From: Nocardioides panzhihuensis
GTDB taxonomy: Bacteria > Actinomycetota > Actinomycetes > Propionibacteriales > Nocardioidaceae
Direction: 5' to 3'
Length of the DNA: 64,000 nucleotides
Assembly: GCF_013408335.1 (NCBI RefSeq)
Contig: NZ_JACBZR010000001.1
Coordinates: forward strand, 3,224,001 to 3,288,000
Below, one piece after another: positions 46,237 through 54,999 of this stretch; the first letter of the stretch is position 1; every line of letters starts with the position of its first letter. The notes under the pieces are model-generated. The model worked only from the letters and a program-made list of their open reading frames with translations, searched no databases and had not been told where the DNA came from. Made by a program: the position numbers and the translations under genes.

Positions 46237-47499
46237 ATGAGCATCGACCACTGGGGCACCAACCCCGCCGACCTCGTCTCGTCGGCTCTTGCTGCCATCG
46301 AAACCTCCCTGGAAGAGCTGCTCGCGATGGACCCGACCTACTGGCGCACCAGCCAGAAGAAAGACTTCCTGGCCAAGGTAGAGAAGCTTCAGGCCCAACA
46401 AGCGGCGTTGACGCTGCGGGTGCTGGCTGTCTCCGGTGACATCGCCGCAGAGACCGGAGACAAGGACGCCTCGGCCTGGATGCGCGCCGAACTACTGGTC
46501 GACAAGGGCACGGCCCGTTCGCAGATCAAGCTCGCCACCTCGGTGGCCAGATACGAGCTGGTCGCTGCCGGCCTCGCTGAGGGCGTCGTCTCCCAGGACA
46601 AGGCCCGCGTGATCACCAAAGCCCTCGACAAGATCGAGACCGACCCGATCGCCACTGATGAGGACCTGGTCCTGGCCGAGAAGCTGTTGGTCGAGTACGC
46701 GACCCAGTTCACGGCCAAGGAACTGCGGGTCGTCGGTAGACGGATCCTGGTCGAGGTCGACCCCGCCCGGTTCGAGGCAGCCGAAGCCAAAGCACTCCTC
46801 GCCGAAGAAGAACGCGCCCAACAGAAGACCGCGCTGCGGGTCTGGGACAACCACGACGGCACCATCGGCTTCGACGGTGTCCTCCCGACATCGATCGGGA
46901 TGCGCTTCAAGAAGCAGGTCGAGGCCTGGGCTCAGCCGCGTAAGCAGCAACTGGTCGAGAAGGGCTCGGCCCTGCCGCCCTGGGAGCGGTTGATGGGCCA
47001 GGGGTTCGCCCGGCTGATCGAGACCATCGACCCGAATGCGCTGCCCCGACACGGTGGCGACGCCACGGTCGTGAATGTGGTGATCTCGCTCGAGGAGCTC
47101 CGCAAAGAGCTCGGCACCGCGACCCTGGGCTACGACGAGACCAACGGCACCACCATCACCGCAGCCGAAGCCCGCAAGTTGGCGTGCAACGCGACCATCA
47201 TCCCCTGGGTGTTGGGCGGTGGCAGTGAGGTTCTCGATGTCGGTCGGGCGAGCCGGTTCTTCGTGCCGATCCAGCGCAAGGCACTCCGGTTGCAGCAGAA
47301 GTGCTGCCAGGCCGAAGGCTGTGACATGCCACCGGAGTGGTGCGATGCCCACCACCTCGACCCCTGGGCCGCAGGCGGAAGAACGGATCTGAAGGACGGG
47401 GTGCTGCTCTGTCCGCACCATCACCGACTGGCGCACAACCCTGCCTATGTTCATGAGCGGTTGCCCGACGGCACAGTCCGATTCACCCGCCGGCCCTAA
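46237..47499 (+). CDS. DUF222 / 13E12-family HNH endonuclease-like protein
   Basis: 420 residues. The N-terminal two thirds is the helical DUF222 domain (KDFLAKVEKLQAQQAALTLRVLAVSGDIA ... GTIGFDGVLPTSIGMRFKKQVE). The C-terminus is a zinc HNH domain: CCQAEGCDMPPEWCDAHHLDPWAAGGRTDLKDGVLLCPHHHRLAH. Such genes are multicopy in Mycobacterium and Nocardioides genomes and behave like repetitive or mobile coding elements; function is unknown, nuclease activity is inferred. It is preceded by a strong ribosome-binding site. Confidence 0.93.
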   Translation: MSIDHWGTNPADLVSSALAAIETSLEELLAMDPTYWRTSQKKDFLAKVEKLQAQQAALTLRVLAVSGDIAAETGDKDASAWMRAELLVDKGTARSQIKLATSVARYELVAAGLAEGVVSQDKARVITKALDKIETDPIATDEDLVLAEKLLVEYATQFTAKELRVVGRRILVEVDPARFEAAEAKALLAEEERAQQKTALRVWDNHDGTIGFDGVLPTSIGMRFKKQVEAWAQPRKQQLVEKGSALPPWERLMGQGFARLIETIDPNALPRHGGDATVVNVVISLEELRKELGTATLGYDETNGTTITAAEARKLACNATIIPWVLGGGSEVLDVGRASRFFVPIQRKALRLQQKCCQAEGCDMPPEWCDAHHLDPWAAGGRTDLKDGVLLCPHHHRLAHNPAYVHERLPDGTVRFTRRP

Positions 47500-47619
47500 A
47501 CCGGCAGGACGCATCTTCTGAAGCGCTCCCACGCAGCGTCACGGCATCATCCGATCGGCTATCTGATCGTGGCCTGTCGCCAGATGTCTGGGTGCGCCCG
47601 ATCGAGTGATCGTGGATGT

Positions 47620-48162
47620 ATGAAGAATTCCGCACTTGCAACCAACCCCGTCCGCTTCATCGCTACCTCGGTGGCCGCCCTCGCTACCGCAGCTGTGCTC
47701 GCCGCATGCGGCGCGACCGACGGCGCCTCGACCGGCGCCGAGCAGGCCGGCTCGGCCCAGCAGGCCGAGTCGACTCTGGCGACTCCGTCCGACGTACTCG
47801 CCTCGACCGCTTGGGAGACCACCGGCGCGGTGGACCAGGACGGGAAGGACGTACCGCTCACGGACGAGGAGGTCTCGACCTTCGTCGGTTGGGCCTACTT
47901 CGACGCCGACGGCACCTTCTCGATGTACAACCTCGACGACACCCCGAAGATGCAGGGCGACTGGACCGTCACCGAGGACGGCCAGACCCGCCACATCGTC
48001 GCCAAGGACGGCGCCGGTGAGGTGATGTTCGAGCGGGACTCCGACATTGTCACCTTGACCGAGGACGAGTTCACCTACCGCGTCTTCCCCGACGAGAACG
48101 ACAAGTCCGTCTACCTCGACATCGTCCACACGCCCACCGACCACGCGGAGCCCACCGCCTGA
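47620..48162 (+). CDS. DUF4822-type secreted lipoprotein
   Basis: 180 residues. The signal peptide ends at lipobox VLAACG (Cys about 30). The mature part LASTAWETTGAVDQDGKDVPLTDEEVSTFVGWAYFDADGTFSMYN matches the lipocalin-like DUF4822 pattern with repeated W-x(n)-G-x-F-x-M strands. It probably sits on the outer face of the membrane. The ATG at 47620 begins a typical signal sequence; an extension to 47569 is unlikely. It converges on the response-regulator gene. Confidence 0.83.
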   Translation: MKNSALATNPVRFIATSVAALATAAVLAACGATDGASTGAEQAGSAQQAESTLATPSDVLASTAWETTGAVDQDGKDVPLTDEEVSTFVGWAYFDADGTFSMYNLDDTPKMQGDWTVTEDGQTRHIVAKDGAGEVMFERDSDIVTLTEDEFTYRVFPDENDKSVYLDIVHTPTDHAEPTA

Positions 48163-48163
48163 C

Positions 48164-48180
48164 CTGATCCTCCGGATCAG
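48164..48180. terminator. short hairpin between convergent genes
   Basis: CTGATCC-TCC-GGATCAG is a 7-base stem with a 3-base loop, overlapping the stop codon of the response-regulator gene. Probably ends both transcripts. Confidence 0.55.
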
Positions 48181-48854
48181 CGGCCTACGAGGCCGGTCTC
48201 GTAGGCCAGCACCACCAGCTGGACCCGATCACGGGAGCCGGTCTTGGCCAGCACGCGGCCGACGTGGGTCTTCACGGTGGCCTCGGCGACGACGAAGGTC
48301 TCGGCGATCTCGGTGTTGGACAGGCCACGGCCGACGAGGGTGAGCACCTCACGCTCACGCTCGGTCAATGCTGCCAGGCGCTGCTCGGCGGCGGCCGTCG
48401 TCGGGGTCAAGGGGGCGGCCGCGGCGAAATGCTCCAGCAGGCGGCGGGTGGTGCTGGGGGCGACGACCGAGTCGCCGGCGTGCACGGTGCGGATCGCGGT
48501 GAGCAGATCCTCCGGGCGGGCGTCCTTGAGCAGGAAGGCGGCCGCACCTGCCCGGATCGCGGCGAAGGCGTACTCATCGAGGTCGAAGGTGGTCAGGACG
48601 ATCACTCGGGGTGCGTTCACGCTGCCGGCGATGAGACCGGTCGCCTCGACGCCGTCCATGCGCGGCATGCGTACGTCCATCAGGACCACGTCGGCCTCGG
48701 TGCGGCCCAGCTCGGCGATCGCCTCCTGGCCGTCGCCGGCCTCGCCGACGACGGTCAGGTCGGGCTGGGAGTCGATGAGCATCCGGAACCCGGCACGGAC
48801 GAGCTCTTGGTCGTCGACGAGCATCACTTTGATGGGTTCGGCAGGAGTCGTCAT
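48177..48854 (-). CDS. NarL/LuxR-type response regulator
   Basis: 225 residues. The receiver domain has VMLVDDQELVRAGFRMLID and phosphoacceptor Asp60 in VVLMDVRMP, with Thr in VLTTFD and Lys in LLKDARP. The LuxR helix-turn-helix is LTEREREVLTLVGRGLSNTEIAETFVVAEATVKTHVGRVLAKTG. It acts with the histidine kinase encoded just upstream through a 4-base overlap. Confidence 0.95.
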   Translation of the reverse strand: MTTPAEPIKVMLVDDQELVRAGFRMLIDSQPDLTVVGEAGDGQEAIAELGRTEADVVLMDVRMPRMDGVEATGLIAGSVNAPRVIVLTTFDLDEYAFAAIRAGAAAFLLKDARPEDLLTAIRTVHAGDSVVAPSTTRRLLEHFAAAAPLTPTTAAAEQRLAALTEREREVLTLVGRGLSNTEIAETFVVAEATVKTHVGRVLAKTGSRDRVQLVVLAYETGLVGR

Positions 48855-50089
48855 AGGGGCATCTTCGCGTAGACGCGGAAACCGCCACCGGGGGCCGGGC
48901 CGGTCTCCAGCGTTCCCTCATGGGCGGTGATGCGCTCGCCCATCCCGATCAAGCCCAGTCCGACGAGCCCGAGCCCGCCGGAGTCGCGGCTCTCCTCGGC
49001 AGCGGCACCGCGGCCGTTGTCGGTGACCTCGATCTCCAGGCTGTCGGCGTCGGCCGTCACGGTGACCTTGGCCGCGGCGCCGGGCCCCGCATGCTTGCGT
49101 ACGTTGCTGAGCGCCTCCTGCACCACCCGGAAGGCGGTCAGCGCGACGCCCTCGGGCACGGCGCGGCCAGGCTCGGGAAGGGTCGCGGCCAGCTCCATCC
49201 CACCGGCCCGGGTCTCCTCGACGAGCGTCGCGATGTCGCTCAGCCGGGGCTGCGGGCGGGTCAGCGTGTCCCCGTCACGCAGCAGGCCGAGCAGCTGCCG
49301 CATCTCCGCCAGCGCCTCCCGCGCCGTCTGCGCGACGGTCTCCAGCGCCTGGGGAGCCACGGTCGGATCCTGCTCGGCCGCGTATCGAGCCCCGTCCGCC
49401 TGCACCACGATCACGCTCAACCCATGGGCGACCACGTCGTGCATCTCGCGCGCGATCCGCGCCCGCTCCTGGGTCGCCCCGAGCTCGGCACGCTGCTCGG
49501 CCTCGCGGCGCAGCTGCTCGTTGCGCTGGATCAGCGAGTCCACATACGCAGCTCTGGTCCGCGCCAGTGCACCCAGCGCCCAAGCAGCCACCGGGAAGGT
49601 GGCGAGGGAGAGCACGACCGGAACGTAGGTGCCCCCGCCGATGTCGTTCCGGGTCGCGCCGTTGGGGGCCTCGAGGGCGCTCAGCCAGTCGTAGGAGCCG
49701 AGGACGGATCCGAACAGACCGACCGCGAGCGCGGCCAGGCCCCAGCGCGGGCTGGCGTAGCGCGCGACCGAGTAGACCGCGATCGGGTAGGCGAGCTGCG
49801 AGACCAGTGGATAGTCGAGGAGAAGCACCTGCAGGCCGCAGGCGCCGGCCACGACGGTGTAGACGATCAACGGATGACGCCGGCGCCACAGCAGCGGGAC
49901 GAGCTGCACCACCACCAGGGCCAGGTCGACGAAATGGTTGGTGCTCGACATGTCCTGGGCCGCGCCGCCGTCGACCATGGCCTGGATGGCGTAGAACGGG
50001 ATGATCAGGAACAAGGTGCCGGCAAGCAGGACGTCGAACCACCATCGCCCGCGCGGGCCGAGCCGCCAGGGCCGTACCAACTCCTCCAC
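48851..50089 (-). CDS. sensor histidine kinase, HisKA_3 type
   Basis: 412 residues. Five or six N-terminal membrane helices (from about residue 15 to 185) lead to a dimerisation helix, ERARIAREMHDVVAHGLSVIVVQADGARYA, with the phospho-His in MHDVVAH. The ATPase domain has VVQEALSNVRKHAG and VTDNGRGA. There is no large external sensor domain, so it senses the membrane or a partner protein. Such kinases often control adjacent ABC exporters. Confidence 0.93.
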   Translation of the reverse strand: MEELVRPWRLGPRGRWWFDVLLAGTLFLIIPFYAIQAMVDGGAAQDMSSTNHFVDLALVVVQLVPLLWRRRHPLIVYTVVAGACGLQVLLLDYPLVSQLAYPIAVYSVARYASPRWGLAALAVGLFGSVLGSYDWLSALEAPNGATRNDIGGGTYVPVVLSLATFPVAAWALGALARTRAAYVDSLIQRNEQLRREAEQRAELGATQERARIAREMHDVVAHGLSVIVVQADGARYAAEQDPTVAPQALETVAQTAREALAEMRQLLGLLRDGDTLTRPQPRLSDIATLVEETRAGGMELAATLPEPGRAVPEGVALTAFRVVQEALSNVRKHAGPGAAAKVTVTADADSLEIEVTDNGRGAAAEESRDSGGLGLVGLGLIGMGERITAHEGTLETGPAPGGGFRVYAKMPL

Positions 50090-50222
50090 AGGCCCACCGT
50101 AGAGGAGCCGAGGCGGCGACGGCGTCAGCCCGGGGACGGATGTGCTCGTCAGACCGCGGACGCACTAGAATCCAGAGGCGGGCGATGAATGTTCGTCCGC
50201 GTGAGACGTGCTTGGAGGACTC

Positions 50223-50975
50223 GTGGAGGCAGTGCGCTACGTCGCGATCGGTGACTCGTTCACGGAAGGAGTCGGCGACGAGACCCCGGACGGTCACGTA
50301 CGCGGCTGGGCCGATCTTGTCGCCCAGGGCTGGGCCGCGTCCGGGACGCCGGTGGAGTACGCCAACCTCGCCATCCGCGGCCGCCTGATCCGACCGATCG
50401 TCGAGGAGCAGCTTCCCGCCGCGCTGGCGCTGAAGCCGACCCACCTCTCCTTCAACGGCGGCGGCAACGACATGCTCCGCCCGAAGGCCGACCCCAACGC
50501 GATCGCCGACATGCTCAAGCCGGTGCTCGAGGCCTGCGACGCCAACGGGATCACGCTGATCCTGCTCTCCGGCGCCAACCCGTCGGCCCGGCTCCCGCTC
50601 GGCAAGGTCTTCCAGCGTCGCGGCGACCTGCTCTGCGACCTGGTCGAGCAGCGGGTCGCCCATCGTGACGACATCGTGCGGGCCTACAACTGGCCCGACA
50701 CCACGCTCATGGACGGCCGCTTCTGGTCCGAGGACCGCCTCCACATGAACGCCCGCGGTCACCACCGGGTCGCCGCCCGCGTTCTGGACTCGGTCGGCGT
50801 CGGGGCCCCCGAGGGCTGGTGGGACCTCGATTTCGAGGCCGCGGCCGGCAAGAACGGTCTGGCCTACTACCGCGAGTTCGTCGGCCCCTGGATCCACCGC
50901 CGTCTCACCGGCCGCTCCTCCGGCGACGGCCGCGCTGCCAAGTTCCCGACCTGGACTCCCACCGCGGAGATGTGA
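50223..50975 (+). CDS. SGNH/GDSL hydrolase
   Basis: 250 residues. Block I VAIGDSFTEGVGDE (Ser12), block II with Gly in IRGRLI, block III NGGGNDMLRP and block V EDRLHMNARGHHRVA (Asp and His) are all present. It is an esterase or acyl hydrolase, with no signal peptide, so cytosolic. The GTG at 50223 follows GGAGGA by four bases; a GTG at 50208 or 50232 is possible. Confidence 0.9.
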   Translation: MEAVRYVAIGDSFTEGVGDETPDGHVRGWADLVAQGWAASGTPVEYANLAIRGRLIRPIVEEQLPAALALKPTHLSFNGGGNDMLRPKADPNAIADMLKPVLEACDANGITLILLSGANPSARLPLGKVFQRRGDLLCDLVEQRVAHRDDIVRAYNWPDTTLMDGRFWSEDRLHMNARGHHRVAARVLDSVGVGAPEGWWDLDFEAAAGKNGLAYYREFVGPWIHRRLTGRSSGDGRAAKFPTWTPTAEM

Positions 50976-50976
50976 G

Positions 50977-51008
50977 ACCCGGCCGCGGCATCTCGCCGGC
51001 GGCCGGGT
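50977..51008. terminator. terminator between convergent genes
   Basis: ACCCGGCCGC (50977-50986) pairs with GCGGCCGGGT (50999-51008) over a 12-base loop, between the SGNH hydrolase and the convergent secreted protein. Confidence 0.75.
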
Positions 51009-51026
51009 GTCAGGAGGCGTACGGGA

Positions 51027-51491
51027 TCAGCGGGCGAGCGACTTCGCGTACTTCTTGAACGCCGCCTTCGTCTTCGGCCCAGCCTCGCCGTCGACGGTGA
51101 GCCTGCTGAGGACGCGGTGGTTCAGCAACCGCTGCAGCGCCTTGATGGTGTTCTTCCCCGGGTCGCCGTCGATCTTGCCGGTGTAGCCGTACCTCTTCTT
51201 CAGGTACACCTGGAACGCCTTCCAGCTGTTGGTGCCGAGCTTGCCGTCGATCTTGCCCGGATACGCCTTGCCGGTGAAGCCGAACTTCTTCAGCAGCTTC
51301 ACCTGGACGACCTTGGCCTCGGCCGTGGTGAGGCCGAAGTTCTGGGTCGCCTGGGCGGAGATCGAGGAGGCGGCGATGTTGCCGGCGCCGACCTCGGCGG
51401 TGGCGATGCTCGCGGTGGCGACGATGCCGGTGGCAGCGAGGCCGACGGCGACGACGGAGCCGACCAGGCGTCGGGTGATGGTGGAGGTCAC
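51027..51491 (-). CDS. secreted protein with peptidoglycan-binding-like repeats
   Basis: 154 residues. A signal peptide of about 33 residues is clear (RRLVGSVVAVGLAATGIVATASIATA). The mature part has three helical repeats each with K-x-DG-x-x-G turns (GKIDGKLGTNSWKAFQVYL, GKIDGDPGKNTIKALQRLL, LTVDGEAGPKTKAAFKKYA), as in PG_binding_1 domains. It may bind cell wall. GAAGGGA lies upstream of the GTG start. An extension to 51737 is rejected. Confidence 0.82.
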   Translation of the reverse strand: MTSTITRRLVGSVVAVGLAATGIVATASIATAEVGAGNIAASSISAQATQNFGLTTAEAKVVQVKLLKKFGFTGKAYPGKIDGKLGTNSWKAFQVYLKKRYGYTGKIDGDPGKNTIKALQRLLNHRVLSRLTVDGEAGPKTKAAFKKYAKSLAR

Positions 51492-51627
51492 GATGGTTCC
51501 CTTCGTGGGTGCTGGGTTGTCGTGACAAGCCAATCGGTCGGAGCCTTCTGGAATCGGTCCGGAATCTGACACCGGTGTCCACGATCTGACAGAAACCTGT
51601 CGTCCGGATTCCAGAACGCCGGCGGCC

Positions 51628-54357
51628 TCAGGACCAGTGGCGGCGGATGACGGCGGTGACGTCGAACGGATCGGCGCCACGCTGGGCGGCGAGGATGCCG
51701 ACGCCCTCGGGCGAGCCGGTGTAGAGGAGAGCAGCACCGCCGACCCAGTGCTCCCAAGCGGCGCGGAACGCCTTCGCGTCCGCGGCGCGACGACCGAGCG
51801 CCGTGGGGACGGCGTGCCACGCTTCGCCGCCCGCAGTGTGGTGACCGACGACGCCCAGCCGCAGCCGCTTCAGCGCCGTCAGGTCGCCGACGACCGGCCG
51901 CGAGACCAGATAGCGCGGAGCGGCGATCGGTGACAGCGCCTCCTCGAGCGAGGCCGCGAAGAGCGCGGACTCCTCCTCCGGCACCCCGGCGAGGTGGAGC
52001 CGGTAGCTGCCGTCGGAGTCGACCGCGATCTCGAGTCCGTCGGCGCCGAGGGAGGTCTGGCCGGTCTCCTTCAACCCGTCGGCGACCGCCGCACCGACCG
52101 CTCCGACCGTCGGCCGCCTCCGTAGCTGGGAGGCCATCCGCGTCCCGTCCCGATAGGCGTACGCAGCCCACATCGCCCAGAGCCCACCGGCCGCACCGCC
52201 CAGCACTCCCCCGGCCCCGCTGCCCGCATCGATGGCCACCACCAGCACGATGCTCAGCAGCACCGCGGCAGCAAGCCAACCCTTCGCCGGCAGCCGCCAC
52301 TCCGGGACCCGGCTCTCCACCAGCCGAAAGCCTGGCGGCCGAGGAGCGAGCACGACTCCCGCCGGGACACGTAGCGCACCGGCCCGGTGCAGCCGGACCC
52401 TGACGGTGCGGCCGGCGACGTCGGCGTACGGCTCTCCGACCCGCCACCGCTCCCGGATCGCCGTGCGGTCCTCGGAACGCGCCACCATCCGGGCATTGAT
52501 CTCGTCGAAGTCGGACTCGGGCGGGGCGGCGTACGGGGAAAAGGACTCGTCGATGTGTCCGACGCCGTCGACGACCGACCCGTCCTCGTCAGCGCCGAAG
52601 AAACCGGTGTGCTTGCGCACCAGCCGCTTCCAGTCGTTGTCCCCGCGGGGGTGCTCCTCCTCGACGCAGACGACCGTCCAGTTGACCGCGACCTTGTCGG
52701 GTCGAGCCGGATCCGTACGCAGCGAGCGACCGCGCAGCTGCACGACCGCGGTCGTGGTGGTGGCCGCGGTGAGGTCGACGATGCCGGTGACCGACCGGGC
52801 GTCCCAGCCCTCCCCGAGCAGCCCGCGCGTCCCGACCAGCACCCGGCAGCCGCCCGCCTCGAAGAACCTGGTCACGTGGCCCACCCACTGCCGGCTACCC
52901 CATCGCCCGACCAGCGTGGCGTACGCCTCCCCCGGCTCGACCCTCAGGCCGTCGGCCAGACCGGGGTCGGTCTCGGCGATGTGCGCGACCAGCGCAGCGA
53001 GGGTCGCCGCGGGTCCGGCGACGGTGGCGCCGGTGACCAGCAGGACGTCGTCGTGAGCCGTGCACAGGGTGGCGAGCACCGCCCGCGCTGAGCCCGCCTG
53101 CTCGGCGATCACCCCGCGCAGGTCGACCGGCAGCGTCGCCGAGGCCCGCTCGTGGTCGGTGACGACGAGGAGCCGCAGCGAGTCTCCGTGCGCCAGCCGC
53201 TCGTGGTCGACGATCGCAGAGGTCGCGGTCGTCTTGGCCTCCGAGCGCGCCAGCACGCGGTCGACGGGCGAGCGACCGGCCCGGATCCCACGCCGGGTCA
53301 GCGAGTAGCCGACCGCCGGCAGCGCCTGCCTGATCGCGGCCAGCGCCTCCTGGTCGGCGGCCGCCTCGGAGGAGGACAGATGTCCGCGCACCCAGTCGCC
53401 GATCAGCGCCACCCAGTCCTCGGCCGACGGGGCGCGACGATGCGCCTCGGTCAGGGTCGCGCCGTCCGGGAGGGCGAGCAGGCCGCGATGGTGCGCACGC
53501 AGGGCCGCGGTGGCCAGCTCCGGTGATGCCTTCACGATCTCGCCCCAGGTCGGCGCCCCGTCCGACCGCGACACGAACCGACCGTCCAGCCAGGTCAGGA
53601 ACGGCACCGTGCCCAGGTCGGCGGAGGTCAGCGCGGTGAGCAGCTCCTCGAACCGCTCCGCGCTCCCCCGCAGCCATTCGCGCTCGCTCGGCGTCGGCGA
53701 GGTCAGCCACACCAGATCGGCGAAGGGCGCCAGGTCGCCCTCGCGCACCACCGCAGGGATCGAGGTCGCGAAGACGATCTCGCCGAACAGCGTCCCGACC
53801 AGCGCGGACTCCTCCTTGGTCAGCGCCTCGGGCGGCGTCGCGGTCAGTCCCAGCACCCGCGCGTCCGGCAGCAGCTGAAGGATCTCGCCCAGCAGCTCGC
53901 CCCAGACCTCGAGCAGATGATGGCACTCGTCCAGCACGAGCAGCAGCGGTCCTGCCGTACGCAGCGCGGAGACCAGCGCCCGGCCGTTGTCGTGCAGTCT
54001 GGCCAGGTGGCTCTCGCCGGTCTCGGCCTCGTCGTCGGGGTCGCCGAAGACGGCCACCGACTGATAGGTCAGCGACGTCAGTGGCGCGTCGAGGTCCCGC
54101 GAGGCGGACGTCGACAGGCCAAGCGTGGCCGCCTGACGCAGCCACTGCCCCTGGATGGCGGTGTTGGGACTGAGCACGACGACCTTCGCGCCGTCCGTGA
54201 TCGCCTCCCGCGCGATCTCCAACCCCACCAGCGTCTTACCGGCCCCCGGCGGCAGCACCACCCACGCCCGCCTCCGCCCCTCGACCCAGGCCGCTTCCAG
54301 CGCTGCGAGCGCGCGCTGCTGATGAACACGGAGCTTCACGCCGCGAAGCCTAGCCAT
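51628..54357 (-). CDS. SF2 DEAD/DEAH-type helicase with membrane-anchored C-terminal extension
   Basis: 909 residues. Helicase motifs are Walker A PPGAGKT (37-43), Walker B VLDECHH, motif III LTATPP and motif VI QLRGRSLRTD. The DECH box is of the restriction/XPB-like type. From about residue 692 there are two hydrophobic helices (KGWLAAAVLLSIVLVVAIDA and VLGGAAGGLWAMWAAYAY), then a cytosolic domain of about 170 residues of unknown fold. A membrane-tethered SF2 ATPase is unusual. The role (DNA repair, defence or other) is unknown. It begins beside the third copy of the 21-bp repeat. Confidence 0.88.
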   Translation of the reverse strand: MARLRGVKLRVHQQRALAALEAAWVEGRRRAWVVLPPGAGKTLVGLEIAREAITDGAKVVVLSPNTAIQGQWLRQAATLGLSTSASRDLDAPLTSLTYQSVAVFGDPDDEAETGESHLARLHDNGRALVSALRTAGPLLLVLDECHHLLEVWGELLGEILQLLPDARVLGLTATPPEALTKEESALVGTLFGEIVFATSIPAVVREGDLAPFADLVWLTSPTPSEREWLRGSAERFEELLTALTSADLGTVPFLTWLDGRFVSRSDGAPTWGEIVKASPELATAALRAHHRGLLALPDGATLTEAHRRAPSAEDWVALIGDWVRGHLSSSEAAADQEALAAIRQALPAVGYSLTRRGIRAGRSPVDRVLARSEAKTTATSAIVDHERLAHGDSLRLLVVTDHERASATLPVDLRGVIAEQAGSARAVLATLCTAHDDVLLVTGATVAGPAATLAALVAHIAETDPGLADGLRVEPGEAYATLVGRWGSRQWVGHVTRFFEAGGCRVLVGTRGLLGEGWDARSVTGIVDLTAATTTTAVVQLRGRSLRTDPARPDKVAVNWTVVCVEEEHPRGDNDWKRLVRKHTGFFGADEDGSVVDGVGHIDESFSPYAAPPESDFDEINARMVARSEDRTAIRERWRVGEPYADVAGRTVRVRLHRAGALRVPAGVVLAPRPPGFRLVESRVPEWRLPAKGWLAAAVLLSIVLVVAIDAGSGAGGVLGGAAGGLWAMWAAYAYRDGTRMASQLRRRPTVGAVGAAVADGLKETGQTSLGADGLEIAVDSDGSYRLHLAGVPEEESALFAASLEEALSPIAAPRYLVSRPVVGDLTALKRLRLGVVGHHTAGGEAWHAVPTALGRRAADAKAFRAAWEHWVGGAALLYTGSPEGVGILAAQRGADPFDVTAVIRRHWS

Positions 54358-54537
54358 GCCGAGACGTCACCCCCGTCGCGCGAGACGTCAGTTAGGTCGG
54401 CCGAAGCGTCACGTACGTCGGCCGAGTGAGAACTGTTGTGCCAACTCGGCCGACCTAACTGACGTCTCGGCCGACCTAACTGACGTCTCGGCCGACGTAC
54501 GTGACGTCTCGGGCGGCGGGCGTGACGCTTCGGCCGG
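54357..54537. repeat. 21-bp-periodic palindromic repeat, copy 3 (longest)
   Basis: Right-arm units TGACGTCTCGGCCGAC + CTAAC, CTAAC or GTACG repeat every 21 bases at least four times; left-arm units (CGAGACGTCA) are inverted. The centre pairs GTCGGCCGAGT with ACTCGGCCGAC around about 15 bases. The whole 180 bases can fold as a giant hairpin between the helicase start and the thioesterase end. Confidence 0.85.
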
Positions 54538-54963
54538 CTAGCGGTCGATGCGAGCGATGGATCCCTGGGCGGCGGCGACGAGGATCTCGGAGCCGTCGTC
54601 GCCGACGGTGAAGACCTCGCAGCGGGTCAGCGCGTTGCGGCTGGTGTGGTTGATCACCTCGGCGTAGGCCCGTAGGTGGTCGCCGTTGGATGGGCGCAGG
54701 AAGTCGATGGAGAAGCCTCGGGTCAGGACGTGCGGTCCCAGGATGGTGCCGCCGGCGAAGGCGAGGGCGTTGTCGGCGGCATAGGAGAGTACGCCGCCGT
54801 GGACGGTGCCGAACTGCTGCAGCAGCTCCTCCCGGAGCGGGATGCGCAACGTCGCGTGCCCGTAGCCGACCTCGCCGACCTCGACGCCGATCAGCCGGCT
54901 GAAGGGTTGGTTCGCCAGGATCTCCTCGGCCTCCGGGGCCGTCACCGCAGGTGTCTCCGCCAT
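54538..54963 (-). CDS. PaaI-type hotdog thioesterase
   Basis: 141 residues. The hotdog fold is recognised by GTVHGGVLSYAADNALAFAGG with the catalytic-helix HGG and Asp, and by LTRGFSIDFLRPSNGDHLRAYAEV. It hydrolyses acyl- or aryl-CoA thioesters as a tetramer. It lies between the repeat and the MFS gene and appears to stand alone. Confidence 0.9.
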   Translation of the reverse strand: MAETPAVTAPEAEEILANQPFSRLIGVEVGEVGYGHATLRIPLREELLQQFGTVHGGVLSYAADNALAFAGGTILGPHVLTRGFSIDFLRPSNGDHLRAYAEVINHTSRNALTRCEVFTVGDDGSEILVAAAQGSIARIDR

Positions 54964-54999
54964 GGCTGAAACCTACCGGGCCAGGCCCGGCGCCGGCGC

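Noticed and set aside
45757..46401. Minus-strand gene in the repeat-rich gap
   Set aside because: The frame runs across tandem repeats and antisense to the DUF222 start; no ribosome-binding site or family.
54357..54537. CRISPR-like array
   Set aside because: The repeating unit is 21 bp with only 5-base variable parts, flips orientation at its centre, and has no cas genes nearby.
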